Below, piece after piece: positions 4,841-5,658 of a DNA stretch of 5,658 nucleotides. Position 1 is the first letter of the stretch. Each line of letters opens with the position of its first letter. Below the pieces are notes generated by a model. It was not told where the DNA came from and ran no database searches. It worked only from the letters and a program-made list of their open reading frames with translations. Source of the DNA: Caulobacteraceae bacterium (GTDB taxonomy: Bacteria; Pseudomonadota; Alphaproteobacteria; Caulobacterales; Caulobacteraceae); the NCBI GenBank assembly GCA_020852035.1, contig JADZBR010000219.1:1-5658 (forward strand), written 5' to 3'. The position numbers and the translations under genes were made by a program.

Positions 4841-5658
4841 TGATTCGGATCGGGGTCGATTTCGGGGGCACCAAGATCGAGGCGGCGGCGCTCGACGAGG
4901 GCGGCGCCGTGCTCTCACGTCGGCGCGCGGCCAACCCGCGCGTCTACGGCCAGGCGCTGCGCACCGTTCGCGAACTGGTGGACGCCGTCGAGCGCGAAGC
5001 GGGCGCAGAACGCATCGAGCAGGTGGGCATCGGCGCGCCGGGGTCGATCTCGCCGACCACCGGCGTGATCCGCAACGCCAACTCCACCTGGTTGAATGGC
5101 CGGGTGCTGGACCGCGATCTGACCCAGGCGCTGGACCGCGCGGTGCGGGTCGCCAACGACGCCAACTGCATGACGCTCTCCGAGGCGACGGACGGGGCGG
5201 GGCAGGGGGCGCGGGTCGTCTTCGGTTTGATCCTGGGCACCGGCGTCGGCGGCGGACTCTGCGTCGACGGCGCGCTGGTGGAGGGGCGCAACGGCATCGC
5301 CGGCGAAATCGGCCACGCGCCGCTGCCCTGGGCGGGAAACGGCGAGCATCCCGGCCCGGCCTGCTGGTGCGGGCGGCGCGGCTGCGTGGAGACCTGGCTT
5401 TCCGGCGGCGCCTTCGCCCGCGAATACGGCGCCGGCCACACCGCCGAACTGGTGGCCGCCAAGCTGCGGGCGGGCGACCCGCGCGCCAAGCTGGTGTTCG
5501 AGCGATATGTCGAACGACTGGGGCGCCTGATCGCGCTGATCTGCGATATCGTCGATCCCGACGTTTTCGTGATCGGCGGCGGCATGTCCAACGTGCATGA
5601 ACTCTACGACCTGCTGCCGGCCGCCGCCCTGCCGCACATGTTCACCGACACCGCCGAG
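4840..5658 (+). CDS. ROK-family sugar kinase, Mak-like fructokinase (C-terminus beyond window)
   Basis: The frame is open from ATG 4840 to the window edge, giving 273 residues of an expected 300 or so. It phosphorylates a hexose with ATP in the cytosol. Visible motifs are the phosphate-binding DFGGTK (7-12) and the sugar-site STWLNG (82-87). Next come ANDANC (105-110) with catalytic base D107, and the glycine-rich GTGVGGG (133-139). The zinc and sugar site is GEIGH (155-159) plus CWCGRRGCVETW (175-186), giving ligands H159, C175, C177 and C182. A late FVIGGGMSN (243-251) follows. STWLNG, the PLPW after the GEIGH motif and the overall order recall E. coli Mak (manno/fructokinase), so fructose is the leading guess. 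N-acetylglucosamine or glucose kinase remains possible. No Shine-Dalgarno is seen; an exact Caulobacter-type -10 lies just upstream. The HAD gene ends 38 bp before it, so read-through is also possible. Confidence 0.93.
   Translation, partial: MIRIGVDFGGTKIEAAALDEGGAVLSRRRAANPRVYGQALRTVRELVDAVEREAGAERIEQVGIGAPGSISPTTGVIRNANSTWLNGRVLDRDLTQALDRAVRVANDANCMTLSEATDGAGQGARVVFGLILGTGVGGGLCVDGALVEGRNGIAGEIGHAPLPWAGNGEHPGPACWCGRRGCVETWLSGGAFAREYGAGHTAELVAAKLRAGDPRAKLVFERYVERLGRLIALICDIVDPDVFVIGGGMSNVHELYDLLPAAALPHMFTDTAE

Noticed and set aside
4106..4918. A 270-codon - strand frame opposite the HAD gene
   Set aside because: It is Arg/Ala-rich with no motif, and the + strand gene has all HAD catalytic motifs and a strong Shine-Dalgarno.
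4915..5637. Two overlapping - strand frames of 215 and 240 codons opposite the ROK kinase
   Set aside because: The + strand encodes an unmistakable ROK kinase across the whole span; the antisense products are compositionally biased.
1..5658. Search for a defence, mobile or otherwise undescribed multi-gene system
   Set aside because: All genes except the HAD protein fall in well-known families. There are no transposase, integrase, direct-repeat array or composition shifts, so I see no case for a new system.

Overview
This is a high-GC, gene-dense window whose content points clearly to the Caulobacterales (Caulobacter / Phenylobacterium type Alphaproteobacteria). The main reason is an adjacent divK-pleD pair. 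Its products match the Caulobacter crescentus proteins, as I recall them, in length and in the numbering of every key residue. A CtrA-type box and GANTC (CcrM methylation) sites in the intergenic DNA support the same placement.

Layout: (1) 2-697, + strand, the C-terminal part of a FemAB-like/GNAT-fold acyltransferase that is cut by the window edge. (2) 754-1188, a HIT-family nucleotide phosphoramidase/hydrolase. (3) 1238-1945, a Nudix hydrolase with an expanded Nudix loop and no Shine-Dalgarno, possibly read from a leaderless transcript. (4) 2049-2216, rpmG (ribosomal protein L33), with its own promoter and a GC-rich hairpin terminator. (5) 4014 down to 2279, - strand, the divK-pleD operon with an ATGA stop/start overlap. 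DivK is a single-domain response regulator. PleD is a REC-REC-GGDEF diguanylate cyclase. (6) 4127-4801, + strand, a HAD-fold protein of unknown substrate, divergent from divK. (7) 4840 to the right edge, + strand, a ROK-family sugar kinase closest to the Mak-type fructokinases, missing its C-terminus.

Function: the left part is housekeeping (envelope or lipid acyl transfer, nucleotide clean-up, ribosome). The core is the cell-cycle and polarity module. In Caulobacter, DivK controls the CckA-CtrA pathway through DivL, and PleD makes c-di-GMP at the swarmer-to-stalked transition. The 112 bp between divK and the HAD gene holds a near-perfect CtrA box and two GANTC sites, so divK here is probably wired into CtrA/CcrM control as in the model species. 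The right part is sugar metabolism and an orphan HAD protein.

I found no mobile element, CRISPR array, tRNA or rRNA gene, and no convincing undescribed multi-gene system. The items most worth a second look are regulatory: the divK intergenic region, the TTG start of divK, the GANTC inside the rpmG promoter, and the apparent leaderless starts.
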